From contig CANJJE010000009.1 of NCBI GenBank assembly GCA_947474755.1, positions 1 through 64,000 on the forward strand: DNA of 64,000 nt. The letters run 5' to 3'. The first letter of the stretch is position 1; each line of letters opens with the position of its first letter. Source of the stretch: Burkholderiales bacterium (GTDB lineage: Bacteria > Pseudomonadota > Gammaproteobacteria > Burkholderiales > Burkholderiaceae_C). Shown piece by piece: positions 37,190 through 44,783 of this stretch. The notes under the pieces are model-generated. The model had not been told where the DNA came from, made no database searches, and saw only the letters and a program-made list of their open reading frames with translations. Made by a program: the position numbers and the translations under genes.

Positions 37190-38773
37190 TCAACGCAGGA
37201 ATAGTCGATAGGCTTCATTGTCAGTCTCGTCGACCGATGGGTAGTCCAGTGTGCCGAGAAATTCGCGAAAGGCCTTCTTGTCCTGGCGTGGAACCTGGAT
37301 GCCAACCAGGATGCGACCGTAATCTGCACCCTGGTTGCGGTAATGGAACAGGCTGATGTTCCAGTCCGGGTGGAGGCTGGCCAGGAACTTCATCAGCGCA
37401 CCGGGCCGCTCGGGGAACACAAACCGATAGAGCCGTTCATCGGCCGCCAGTTCGCTGCGCCCGCCCACCATGTGGCGCAGGTGCAGTTTGGCCAGCTCGT
37501 CCTTGGTGAGGTCGATCGCATGAAAACCGTGGCGGTTGAACGCCTGCGTCAGTGCTGTAGATTCGCCCCGCTGCGTGGTCGACAGGCCGACGAACACATG
37601 GGCGCGGCGCTCGTCCGAGATCCGGTAGTTGAATTCGGTCACCGCGCGTGGGCCGATCAGCTCGCAGAATTTCTTGAAGCTGCCGCGCTCTTCCGGGATC
37701 GTCACGGCAAGCAGCGCCTCGCGCTCCTCGCCGACATCGGCCCGCTCGGCAACGAAGCGCAGCCGGTCGAAATTCATGTTCGCGCCACAGGCGATCGCCA
37801 CCAGCGTCTGGTCCGCGGCCTGCTGCTCTTGGACGTACTGCTTGACTGCTGCCACCGCCATCGCGCCAGCGGGCTCGAGGATGCTGCGGGTGTCCTGGAA
37901 CACGTCCTTGATCGCGGCACACACCGCATCGGTGTCGACGGTCATGAAGTCGTCGACCAGTTCGCGCGTCAGTCGGAAGGTCTCGATGCCGACCTGCTTC
38001 ACTGCCGTGCCGTCGGAAAACAGACCCACGTCCTCCAGAACGACGCGCTTGCCAGCCTTCACCGAGCGGATCATCGCGTCGGAGTCGGTCATCTGCACGC
38101 CGATCACCTTGATCTCCGGGCGCACCGCCTTGATGTACGCCGCCACGCCAGAGATCAGGCCCCCACCGCCGATCGCCACGAAAACCGCGTCGATCGGGCC
38201 TGGGTGCTGGCGCAGGATCTCCATCGCGATGGTGCCCTGCCCGGCAATCACGTCCGGGTCGTCGAAGGGGTGCACGAAGGTCAGGCCGAGCTGCTTCTCC
38301 AGTTCGAGCGCATGAACATGGGCGTCGGAGTAGCTTTCGCCGTGCAGCACCACCTCGCCGCCCAGTGCCTTGACCGCGTCGATCTTCAGCCGCGGGGTTG
38401 TGGTCGGCATCACGATCAGCGCCTTGCAGCCCAGCCGGCCGGCGCCGAGCGCCACGCCTTGCGCATGGTTGCCTGCCGACGCGCAGATGACACCCCGCCG
38501 CAGTTGCTCGGGTGTCAGGTGCGCCATCTTGTTGTAGGCGCCGCGCAGCTTGAAGCTGAACACCTGCTGGCTGTCCTCTCGCTTCAGGAACACCTGGTTA
38601 CCGATGCGCAGGCTCAGGCTTTTCGCCAGTTCCAGCGGGGTCTCTACTGCCACGTCGTAGACGCGCGCTGTGAGGATCTTCCGCAGGTAGTCGCCAAGGC
38701 CGAGGGCCTTGCCGCGCACGACAGCGCCACGTTTTCGCGCAGGGCGGGCTGCGGGTGCGGTTCGGCCAGGCAT
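37190..38773 (-). CDS. ilvA: Threonine ammonia-lyase (threonine deaminase), biosynthetic
   Basis: A 527-residue PLP enzyme that converts L-threonine to 2-oxobutanoate, the first step of isoleucine synthesis. The PLP lysine is Lys75 in FSFKLRGAY, and IGGGGLISG binds the phosphate. Two C-terminal ACT-like regulatory domains follow (EERGSFKKFCEL and FPERPGALMKFL), implying feedback control by isoleucine. I prefer the ATG at 38773 because GGAG stands 5 bases upstream; the ATG at 38815 lacks one. A T-tailed hairpin lies 74 bases upstream on the same strand, part of a candidate small RNA or leader. Confidence 0.96.
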   Translation of the reverse strand: MPGRTAPAARPARKRGAVVRGKALGLGDYLRKILTARVYDVAVETPLELAKSLSLRIGNQVFLKREDSQQVFSFKLRGAYNKMAHLTPEQLRRGVICASAGNHAQGVALGAGRLGCKALIVMPTTTPRLKIDAVKALGGEVVLHGESYSDAHVHALELEKQLGLTFVHPFDDPDVIAGQGTIAMEILRQHPGPIDAVFVAIGGGGLISGVAAYIKAVRPEIKVIGVQMTDSDAMIRSVKAGKRVVLEDVGLFSDGTAVKQVGIETFRLTRELVDDFMTVDTDAVCAAIKDVFQDTRSILEPAGAMAVAAVKQYVQEQQAADQTLVAIACGANMNFDRLRFVAERADVGEEREALLAVTIPEERGSFKKFCELIGPRAVTEFNYRISDERRAHVFVGLSTTQRGESTALTQAFNRHGFHAIDLTKDELAKLHLRHMVGGRSELAADERLYRFVFPERPGALMKFLASLHPDWNISLFHYRNQGADYGRILVGIQVPRQDKKAFREFLGTLDYPSVDETDNEAYRLFLR

Positions 38774-38846
38774 GGGATCTCCGGGAGCAGGGATGCCGCA
38801 CAGACCATCGGTCATGGGGCGCGGATCATACGATGCACGCGCGCAT

Positions 38847-38877
38847 AAAAAAGCCCAAGGCATCGCTGCCTTGGGCT
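38847..38877 (-). terminator. Rho-independent terminator of the candidate small RNA / ilvA leader
   Basis: An 11-base perfect stem, AGCCCAAGGCA with TGCCTTGGGCT around a GCGA loop, is followed on the minus strand by TTTTTT. The plus strand has no T-run after the stem, so only minus-strand transcripts would stop here. It lies within 75 bases of the ilvA start and is not the end of any protein gene. Confidence 0.85.
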
Positions 38878-38939
38878 GAATCCACCGGAGAGAGGTGGAG
38901 GAGACAACTGACATGCAGCAAGATCTGTTCCGCGACAAT
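38847..38939 (-). ncRNA. Candidate small regulatory RNA (~93 nt) upstream of ilvA
   Basis: On the minus strand a promoter (38946-38974) is followed within ~93 bases by a perfect terminator. Between them lie a stretch reading GTTGTCTCCTCC, complementary to Shine-Dalgarno sequences, and a small hairpin CCACC/GGTGG (38882-38898) with a pyrimidine loop TCTCTCC. This layout, an exposed CU-rich segment, a stem-loop and a U-tailed terminator, is typical of Hfq-type small RNAs that block ribosome binding. The alternative is an attenuated leader of ilvA, which begins 74 bases farther on the same strand. I do not recognise a named family. Confidence 0.45.
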
Positions 38940-38945
38940 GATTGC

Positions 38946-38974
38946 AATGTAACGTCGTCTTTGTTGCGCTGCAA
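38946..38974 (-). promoter_or_regulatory. Promoter for the candidate small RNA / ilvA leader
   Basis: On the minus strand -35 TTGCAG (38974-38969) and -10 TACATT (38951-38946) are 17 bases apart. The predicted start is near 38939. Confidence 0.5.
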
Positions 38975-38976
38975 CA
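38962..38976. repeat. Operator-like inverted repeat overlapping the -35 element
   Basis: TGTTGC-GCT-GCAACA is a perfect 6-base inverted repeat covering the -35 of the minus-strand promoter. A second palindrome, ATTGCAAT (38941-38948), touches the -10. Both are placed where a repressor would act. Confidence 0.4.
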
Positions 38977-39019
38977 TGAATTCAAGGCGCCTGTTCGATC
39001 ACGCTCGAGAAAGTCGAAG

Positions 39020-39442
39020 ATGGAATGCACAGTGAATTGGGTCCCTGCGATGGGGATGGGTTTCGTTGCCGAGACCGGCAGCGGTCACCTGCTGGCGATG
39101 GATGGGGCAGCCGAGGGCGGCGGGCGCAACCTCGCACCGCGACCGATGGAGACGGTGCTGGCCGGGACCGCCGGCTGCACGGCGTATGACGTGGTGCTGA
39201 TCCTCAAGCGGGGCCGCCATGCGATCAGCGGTTGTCAGGTCAAGGTGACCTCCGAGCGGGCCGAGGTGGATCCAAAGGTGTTCACCAAGGTCCACCTGCA
39301 CTTTCAGCTGACGGGGCGCGACCTCCCGGCCGCTGCAGTCGAGCGCGCGATAGCCATGTCGCACGACAAGTATTGTTCGGCGACCATCATGCTGGCCAAG
39401 ACGGCCGAAGTCACGACCAGTTTCGAGATCGTGTCGGCCTGA
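39020..39442 (+). CDS. OsmC family protein (YhfA-like)
   Basis: A 140-residue OsmC-fold protein. The two redox cysteines of the family are present: one in GTAGCTAYD and one in HDKYCSAT. Close relatives are the YhfA-like branch, whose function is less clear than that of the peroxide-reducing Ohr and OsmC proteins. I chose the ATG at 39020 because the fold begins there (MECTVNW); the frame opens farther upstream into the regulatory region. It is divergent from ilvA and ends 6 bases from the convergent coq7. Confidence 0.85.
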   Translation: MECTVNWVPAMGMGFVAETGSGHLLAMDGAAEGGGRNLAPRPMETVLAGTAGCTAYDVVLILKRGRHAISGCQVKVTSERAEVDPKVFTKVHLHFQLTGRDLPAAAVERAIAMSHDKYCSATIMLAKTAEVTTSFEIVSA

Positions 39443-39448
39443 GGTCGT

Positions 39449-40090
39449 TCAGATGTGATGCGCGGTGGTGGTCATCACCTTGGCCACCGCGCGCATGCCC
39501 CAGCGGACCGGCGCGGGCAAGGGGCTGGCGCCTGCTTCCAGTGCTTCGCTGGCGTGTCGCGCTTCATCAGCCTTCATCTGGTGCACGATGGCTCGGGAGT
39601 GCCTGTCCCCCGCAGGCAGGCGGTCGAGATGCTCTTCCAGGTGCTGTTCCACCTGGCGCTCGGTTTCCACCACGAAACCCAGACTGATCGCATCACCCGC
39701 ACGCCCGGCCAGCCAGCCGATGGCGAATGATCCGGCGTACCACAGCGGGTTGAGCAGGCTGGCGCGGGCGCCGAGTTCGTCGAGTCGCTGCTGCGTCCAC
39801 GCCAGATGGTCGGTCTCATCGCGGGCTGCTGCCTGGAAACGCTGCCGCATCAATCGGTCGGTCGCTGCCAGCGCCTGTCCCTGGTAGAGCGCCTGTGCGC
39901 AGACTTCGCCCACGTGGTTGACGCGCATCAACGCCCCGGAGAGCGCTTTTTCAGCGTCAGACAGCCCTACCGCGTCAGCCTGACCTCCAGATGGTGCGGG
40001 AGCGGGCTCCGGCATTGCCCTGCCTGCGCTCAGCCCACCGGACAAGGTCCGCAAGGCGTGGTCTGCTGCAGCGATCAAAGCATCGTTCAT
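39449..40090 (-). CDS. coq7: 3-demethoxyubiquinol 3-hydroxylase (Coq7)
   Basis: A 213-residue di-iron hydroxylase of ubiquinone synthesis that uses O2 in the step before the last methylation. Iron-binding motifs are visible: [19 protein letters not shown] (ExxH), [10 protein letters not shown] and the second ExxH in KADEARHA. Betaproteobacteria use this Coq7 form in place of UbiF. It is a single gene, with ATG at 40090 and GGAG 8 bases upstream. Confidence 0.95.
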   Translation of the reverse strand: MNDALIAAADHALRTLSGGLSAGRAMPEPAPAPSGGQADAVGLSDAEKALSGALMRVNHVGEVCAQALYQGQALAATDRLMRQRFQAAARDETDHLAWTQQRLDELGARASLLNPLWYAGSFAIGWLAGRAGDAISLGFVVETERQVEQHLEEHLDRLPAGDRHSRAIVHQMKADEARHASEALEAGASPLPAPVRWGMRAVAKVMTTTAHHI

Positions 40091-40442
40091 GCGTGGGCTC
40101 CGTGTTGCGCCAAAAGAACAACTGTCTCAGAACAGTCATCAGATTCAGCCAGAGTGTAGGCACTCGCTGGTGCTGCAAGGCTGGGCCCGGCGGCATTCGG
40201 CGGTGTCACTGCGCGAGTCGGTCACCGGATCCGTGTCCCATCGCCAAACCTGATGTTGCGGTGTCACAACGGAAAGTGGGTTTCACCGCAGTGCATTAGC
40301 TTATGGGGCATGCCAAGCGAGCATGGATGGAATAGCCTCCAGCAATGCACTCATTTGATGCGTGTCATTGATCAGCCGCTCGACCGGCGCTCGTGACATG
40401 GCGAAGTTTCGTTTCAACTGTCCGTTTCGGAGAACCTAGAAA
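40091..40442. other. Intergenic region between coq7 and the first porin gene
   Basis: 352 bases with no gene. It must hold the promoters of coq7 (minus) and the porin (plus). The porin has a good ribosome site (GGAGA at 40431-40435). A 5-base inverted repeat ACTGT/ACAGT lies at 40121-40136 near coq7. I could not identify a convincing -10/-35 pair for the porin, which is expected to be strongly expressed. Confidence 0.4.
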
Positions 40443-41621
40443 ATGAAGAAGTCACTCTTAGCACTTGCCGTCCTCGGCGCTTTCACCAGCATTGCTTCGG
40501 CCCAGTCGTCGGTCACGCTGTACGGTCGCGTTGACCAAAACGTGACCCTGCAAGATCCGGGCAAGAACGCGCTGATTTCCGGTATCAGGGACGGCAAGAT
40601 GACCACCAAGCTGAACGACGGCGGCACCAACGGATTTGGCTCGTCGCGTATCGGCTTCAAGGGCACCGAAGATCTGGGCGATGGACTGAAGGCGTTCTTC
40701 CAGCTTGAAGCTGGCGTCACGCCGGACACCGGCGCTGCTGGCAGCGGTTCTTCGTTCTTCAGCCGCGGCGCATATCTGGGCCTGGCACACAAGACTCTCG
40801 GTGAGATTCGCCTGGGTCGTCAGGAAACCTTGACTCGCGAAAACAACGTCAAGATCAACGACATCAGTGGTGAAAACAGCCTCACCGTCACCGAAACACT
40901 GCAGGACAGCGCCGACAAGAATACCCGTCCGCTGTTCCAGAACGTCGGCGCGCGCATTAACAACGGCATCCGTTACACGACGCCTTCCTTCGCTGGCATT
41001 CAGGCCAGCGCCATTGTTGGTCTGGGCGAACGCGAGAAAAACCTAACCAACACCGGATCGAACCAGGGCACCACCAAGGTGGCAAGCTATCGTGGCCTCG
41101 CTGTTGTGTACACAGGCGGCCCGCTGGCCCTCAACGTGATTTATGAAGACCTGAGCGGTGGTGTCGTTGGCGGCAGCAATGACTACAACAACGTGGTCAC
41201 CGTCGGCGGCAGCTACGACTTCGGCTTCGCGAAGGTTGTCGCGGCTTATCAGGACACCAACAATTTCGGCCCCCAGACGGCCAACATCCCAGCTGGCGCC
41301 ACGGGCACATCAGTCCCGAACATCTTCCGTAAGGGCGTCGATGTGGAAGCCTGGAACATCGGCGTGGCAGTGCCGTTCAACGCATTCACCTTCAGGGCGC
41401 AGTACACCGGCTCGACGATCGACAAGAAGAGTGGCGTGGCCGCTTCCAACCTTGCGCCTAACAAGTCCTCACTGGACCAGCACAAGTACGGCGCTTCGCT
41501 GCATTACGCCTTGTCGAAGCGTACCTTGGTGTACGCCTCGGCCACCCAACGCGGCGGCGACGACAAGGATTTCTTCGTTCGTAAGAGCGAATTCGGTATT
41601 GGCGTGGGTCACAATTTCTGA
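40443..41621 (+). CDS. Outer-membrane general porin (Gram-negative porin family 4)
   Basis: A 392-residue trimeric beta-barrel porin of the betaproteobacterial type. The signal peptide MKKSLLALAV... is cut after ASA at residue 20. The mature protein begins QSSVTLYGRVD and contains the eyelet-type block SSRIGFKGTEDLGDGLKAFF and the L3-type ARINNGIRY. It ends with the obligatory C-terminal Phe (GVGHNF). The gene has its own ribosome site and terminator, so it is monocistronic. Pore selectivity cannot be told. Confidence 0.95.
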   Translation: MKKSLLALAVLGAFTSIASAQSSVTLYGRVDQNVTLQDPGKNALISGIRDGKMTTKLNDGGTNGFGSSRIGFKGTEDLGDGLKAFFQLEAGVTPDTGAAGSGSSFFSRGAYLGLAHKTLGEIRLGRQETLTRENNVKINDISGENSLTVTETLQDSADKNTRPLFQNVGARINNGIRYTTPSFAGIQASAIVGLGEREKNLTNTGSNQGTTKVASYRGLAVVYTGGPLALNVIYEDLSGGVVGGSNDYNNVVTVGGSYDFGFAKVVAAYQDTNNFGPQTANIPAGATGTSVPNIFRKGVDVEAWNIGVAVPFNAFTFRAQYTGSTIDKKSGVAASNLAPNKSSLDQHKYGASLHYALSKRTLVYASATQRGGDDKDFFVRKSEFGIGVGHNF

Positions 41622-41654
41622 TCCATCGCCAAACGGCGGTATCACTGTTGTACA

Positions 41655-41682
41655 GAAGCCGCCTTCGGGCGGCTTCTTTTTT
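41655..41682 (+). terminator. Rho-independent terminator of the first porin gene
   Basis: GAAGCCGCC and GGCGGCTTC form a 9-base stem around a stable TTCG loop, followed by TTTTTT. It lies 34 bases after the porin stop codon. Confidence 0.95.
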
Positions 41683-41770
41683 GATCGGTCGAAATGCGGA
41701 TGTGCCCGGCGCGATTCAAATGACACACTTGGCACGCTTCGAACACGCCCCTAGCTACCCCGAGTGCCCC

Positions 41771-43033
41771 ATGAAATGCCGGTTGCTGCTGATGACATGG
41801 CTGACTACCTCTAGCAACGCGTGCATGGCGCAAAGCAAGGTGGAGCTTTACGGCATCGTTGATGCGGGGGTGACCCGGGTCAGCGGACTGAAGGGCGGCG
41901 CGGTCAATCAGTTGGTCAGCGGTGTCATGGAGGGCTCGCGCATCGGCCTGCGGGGCCAGGAAGACCTCGGCGATGGCTACCGCGCGATCTTCACGCTGGA
42001 GAACCGGCTGGAAGTCGACACTGGCGGCATCAGCAACCGGCCACCGTCGCGCAATCAACTGCCCGACCGTGCCACTTATGCGCGCTATCTGCTGCCCTCG
42101 CTGCCGGTGGTGCAGCAAAACGACTTGCAGCCGGTACTGAACCGGGTTTCCGATGCCCTCGGCGCGCAGGTGGGCATCAATGTGCGCAGCGATGGCTCGG
42201 CGTTCTTCGACCGGCAGGCCTACGCCGGCCTGGTGACGCCGGTGGGTGCGGTGCTGGCTGGACGCATGTACACCCCGGGCTATGAACTGGTGGGTACCTT
42301 CGATGCGTTGAATGCGCAGTCATCGCTGGCATCCGGCCAGATTGCCGCCGTGCCCTATGCGGTCGACATCCGTGTCTCCAATGCCGTGGCGTATCGCGTT
42401 CAGACCGAGACGATCACCGCGTCGCTGATGGTGGGTTTCGGCGAAAAGGCGGTCGACACGGGCCGCTTCATTGGCGGCATGGCGATGTATCGCAACGAGA
42501 CCTTCGGCCTTGGCGTGGCCTACAACCAGCGGGACAACGAGAACGGCCAGCGCTCTCTGACCAGCACGGCGCTGGGCGCCTACCTGACGGTGGGCGCGGG
42601 GCGCCTTCATGCATCCGCGGCGGCCATTCACGACCGGCACCCCTCAGTCGTGTCGGGCATTGGTGCGCAGATCAAACCGCTGGTGGGCCCCGAAATGGCG
42701 GGCCTGATCCAGGCGGCGTACACCGATGCGATCCGACAGGACGCGACCTTGTGGCACCTGGGCTATCGACACCGCACCGGGGCGGCCACTCTCTATGCAG
42801 CCTACAACGTCTACAACGACCTGCGCGCGGCGAATGCCGATGTGGCGTCCTACGGCGTGGCCTGCAGTTACGCGCTGTCCAAGCGCACCGACGTGAGCGC
42901 GGTGCTCACCCATTTCAACAACACCGGGCTGGGCCAGGCCGCACCCGGCGGCGGCGGCTATCTGGGCGGTGTGACCGCCCGCGCCGGGGCTGATTCGACC
43001 AGCGTGGCCCTCGGAGTACGTCATCGTTTCTGA
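41771..43033 (+). CDS. Outer-membrane porin, divergent second copy
   Basis: A 420-residue porin of the same family as the gene before it, with signal peptide cut after CMA at residue 20, mature start QSKVELYGIVD, the block GSRIGLRGQEDLGDGYRAIF and C-terminal Phe (VRHRF). Outside these blocks it differs strongly from its neighbour, so it is not a recent duplicate. I chose the ATG at 41771 because a normal signal peptide follows. Its Shine-Dalgarno sequence is weak. The preceding terminator separates it from the first porin gene, and the DUF3047 gene overlaps or adjoins its end. Confidence 0.9.
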   Translation: MKCRLLLMTWLTTSSNACMAQSKVELYGIVDAGVTRVSGLKGGAVNQLVSGVMEGSRIGLRGQEDLGDGYRAIFTLENRLEVDTGGISNRPPSRNQLPDRATYARYLLPSLPVVQQNDLQPVLNRVSDALGAQVGINVRSDGSAFFDRQAYAGLVTPVGAVLAGRMYTPGYELVGTFDALNAQSSLASGQIAAVPYAVDIRVSNAVAYRVQTETITASLMVGFGEKAVDTGRFIGGMAMYRNETFGLGVAYNQRDNENGQRSLTSTALGAYLTVGAGRLHASAAAIHDRHPSVVSGIGAQIKPLVGPEMAGLIQAAYTDAIRQDATLWHLGYRHRTGAATLYAAYNVYNDLRAANADVASYGVACSYALSKRTDVSAVLTHFNNTGLGQAAPGGGGYLGGVTARAGADSTSVALGVRHRF

Positions 43034-43085
43034 CCCTGCTCCGCCGCGCGCCGCGCGTCGCTGGTGGTGGATCGCCGCCATCGCG

Positions 43086-43781
43086 ATGGCGATGCTGGTG
43101 CTCGGGGCGTGCCGCTCCACCGCCGAGCTGAAGCCGCGTGCGAGCGATCAGGCCAGCGCCCCCGATTGGGAGACGACGCCCTTGCCGACCAAGCGCCCGA
43201 CGCGCTACACGCCCCAGATGATCGAAGGTCGACCGGTCATACAGGCCGATGCCGACAGTGCCGTCAGCCTGTACCGCCGGCGCGTGCATGTTGCTCCGGG
43301 TGAACTCGGGCGCCTGTCCTTCTCATGGATGGTGCCCGAACTGATGGCACCCGCCGATCTGAGCCGCGGCGACGCCGAGGACGCGCCGGTTCGTGTGGTG
43401 CTGGCCTTCGATGGCGACCGCAGCAAGCTCTCGTACAAGAACCGCTTGCTGTCGGATCTGCTCGAAGCGGTGATGGGTGAAGAGCCGCCATACGCGACCC
43501 TGATGTACGTGTGGGACAACCGCGCGCCGCTCGAATCGGTGATCATTGCCAGCCGAACCGATCGCATCCGCAAGATCGTCGTCGACTCGGGACCTGCGCA
43601 GACGGCGATCTGGCGGCTTCACGAGCGAGACATTGCCAGCGACTACAGGCGAGCCTTCGCGGAAGACCCCGGTGCCTTGATCTCGATTGCCCTGATGACC
43701 GACAGCGACAACACCCGCAGCACGACGCGGGCCTACTACGGCGAGGTTCGCTTGCTCGGGGCGAACGGTCGGCCGCAGTAG
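43086..43781 (+). CDS. DUF3047 family lipoprotein (start codon uncertain)
   Basis: A 231-residue form starting at ATG 43086. It matches DUF3047, with landmarks VVLAFDGD, YVWDN, DSGPAQTAIW and ISIALMTDSDNTRSTTRAYYGEVRL. A lipobox LVLGAC puts the lipidated Cys at residue 9, far too close to the N-terminus. In frame directly upstream the DNA reads RRWWWIAAIA, exactly the basic and hydrophobic part a lipoprotein signal needs, but no ATG, GTG or TTG occurs in that stretch. The true start may be a rare codon such as ATC at 43023, which has GGAG 6 bases upstream. Function of the family is unknown. Confidence 0.75.
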   Translation: MAMLVLGACRSTAELKPRASDQASAPDWETTPLPTKRPTRYTPQMIEGRPVIQADADSAVSLYRRRVHVAPGELGRLSFSWMVPELMAPADLSRGDAEDAPVRVVLAFDGDRSKLSYKNRLLSDLLEAVMGEEPPYATLMYVWDNRAPLESVIIASRTDRIRKIVVDSGPAQTAIWRLHERDIASDYRRAFAEDPGALISIALMTDSDNTRSTTRAYYGEVRLLGANGRPQ

Positions 43782-43799
43782 GCGAGCGGTCAGCCTTCC

Positions 43800-44783
43800 A
43801 TGTGGGTCTTCGTGGTTCGGCGCCTGGCACAGGCGGTGCTGGTGATGCTGACGGTGGCGCTGGTCTCGTTCGCGCTGTTCCAGTTCGTCGGCGACCCGGT
43901 GACCCACCTGCTCGGGCAGGACGCCACGCCGCAGCAGCGCGAGCAGTTGCGCCGTGACCTGGGCCTCGATCGCAGCGTGCCCGCTCAGTTCCTCGGATTC
44001 GTTGGCAACGCAGTTCAGGGTGAATTCGGACTCAGCCTGCGCCAGGGCCGCCAGGTGTCGGCGTTGATTGCAGAGCGTATGCCTGCCACGCTGGAGCTGG
44101 CCCTCGTCGCCTCCGTGCTGGCGCTGGCGCTAGGCATCCCGCTGGGCGTGTACGCCGCGCTGCGACGTGGTCACTGGGACGCGCAGCTGCTGATGGCTGC
44201 CTCCTTGATCGGCGTGTCGCTGCCCACCTTCCTGATCGGTATCGGCCTGATCGGTGTGTTCTCGGTCACGCTGAACTGGCTGCCGAGCTTCGGCCGCGGC
44301 GAGGTGGTGCAGCTCGGCGTGTGGAGCACCGGACTGCTGACAGCCGACGGTTGGCGCCACTTGCTCTTGCCCGCAGTGACGCTGGCGGTCTTTCAGCTGA
44401 CGCTGATCATGCGTCTGGTGCGCGCCGAGATGATCGAGGTGCTGCGCACCGATTACATTCGCTTCGCGCGTGCCCGCGGCCTGACCGATCGGGCGGTCCA
44501 TTTCGGCCACGCGCTGAAGAACACGCTCGTGCCGGTGATCACCATCACCGGCTTGCAGCTCGGTTCATTGATCGCCTTCGCCATCATCACCGAGACGGTG
44601 TTCCAGTGGCCCGGCATGGGGTTGCTCTTCATCCAGGCGGTGCAGTTCGCCGACATCCCGGTGATGGCGGCCTACCTGTGCCTGATCGCGCTGATATTCG
44701 TCGTCATCAACCTCGCGGTGGATTTGCTCTACTTCGCAGTCGATCCCCGCCTGCGCATCGAAAGGGCAGACGATGCGGGCTGA
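43800..44783 (+). CDS. Peptide-type ABC importer permease (DppB-like)
   Basis: A 327-residue inner-membrane permease of the OppB/DppB family: N-terminal helix, then the conserved cytoplasmic GLDRSVPAQF segment, five further helices, and the EAA loop (RTDYIRFARARGL) that contacts the ATPases. Membrane segments such as LIGVSLPTFLIGIGLIGVF are clear. It heads the transporter operon, 18 bases after the DUF3047 gene, and its end overlaps the binding-protein gene by 11 bases. Confidence 0.92.
   Translation: MWVFVVRRLAQAVLVMLTVALVSFALFQFVGDPVTHLLGQDATPQQREQLRRDLGLDRSVPAQFLGFVGNAVQGEFGLSLRQGRQVSALIAERMPATLELALVASVLALALGIPLGVYAALRRGHWDAQLLMAASLIGVSLPTFLIGIGLIGVFSVTLNWLPSFGRGEVVQLGVWSTGLLTADGWRHLLLPAVTLAVFQLTLIMRLVRAEMIEVLRTDYIRFARARGLTDRAVHFGHALKNTLVPVITITGLQLGSLIAFAIITETVFQWPGMGLLFIQAVQFADIPVMAAYLCLIALIFVVINLAVDLLYFAVDPRLRIERADDAG

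Noticed and set aside
38913-39035. A 40-codon plus-strand reading frame with a strong Shine-Dalgarno sequence (GGAGGAG), overlapping the osmC start
   Set aside because: The ribosome-site-like sequence is the complement of the anti-Shine-Dalgarno stretch of the candidate minus-strand small RNA, and the peptide has no recognisable features.
40121-40136. ACTGT/ACAGT inverted repeat near coq7 as a LexA (SOS) box
   Set aside because: The CTGT and ACAG arms are 6 bases apart; the known LexA site needs 8.
40443-43033. Recent tandem duplication of the porin gene
   Set aside because: Similarity is limited to family-conserved blocks and the DNA is not repeated, so the copies are old paralogues or separately acquired.
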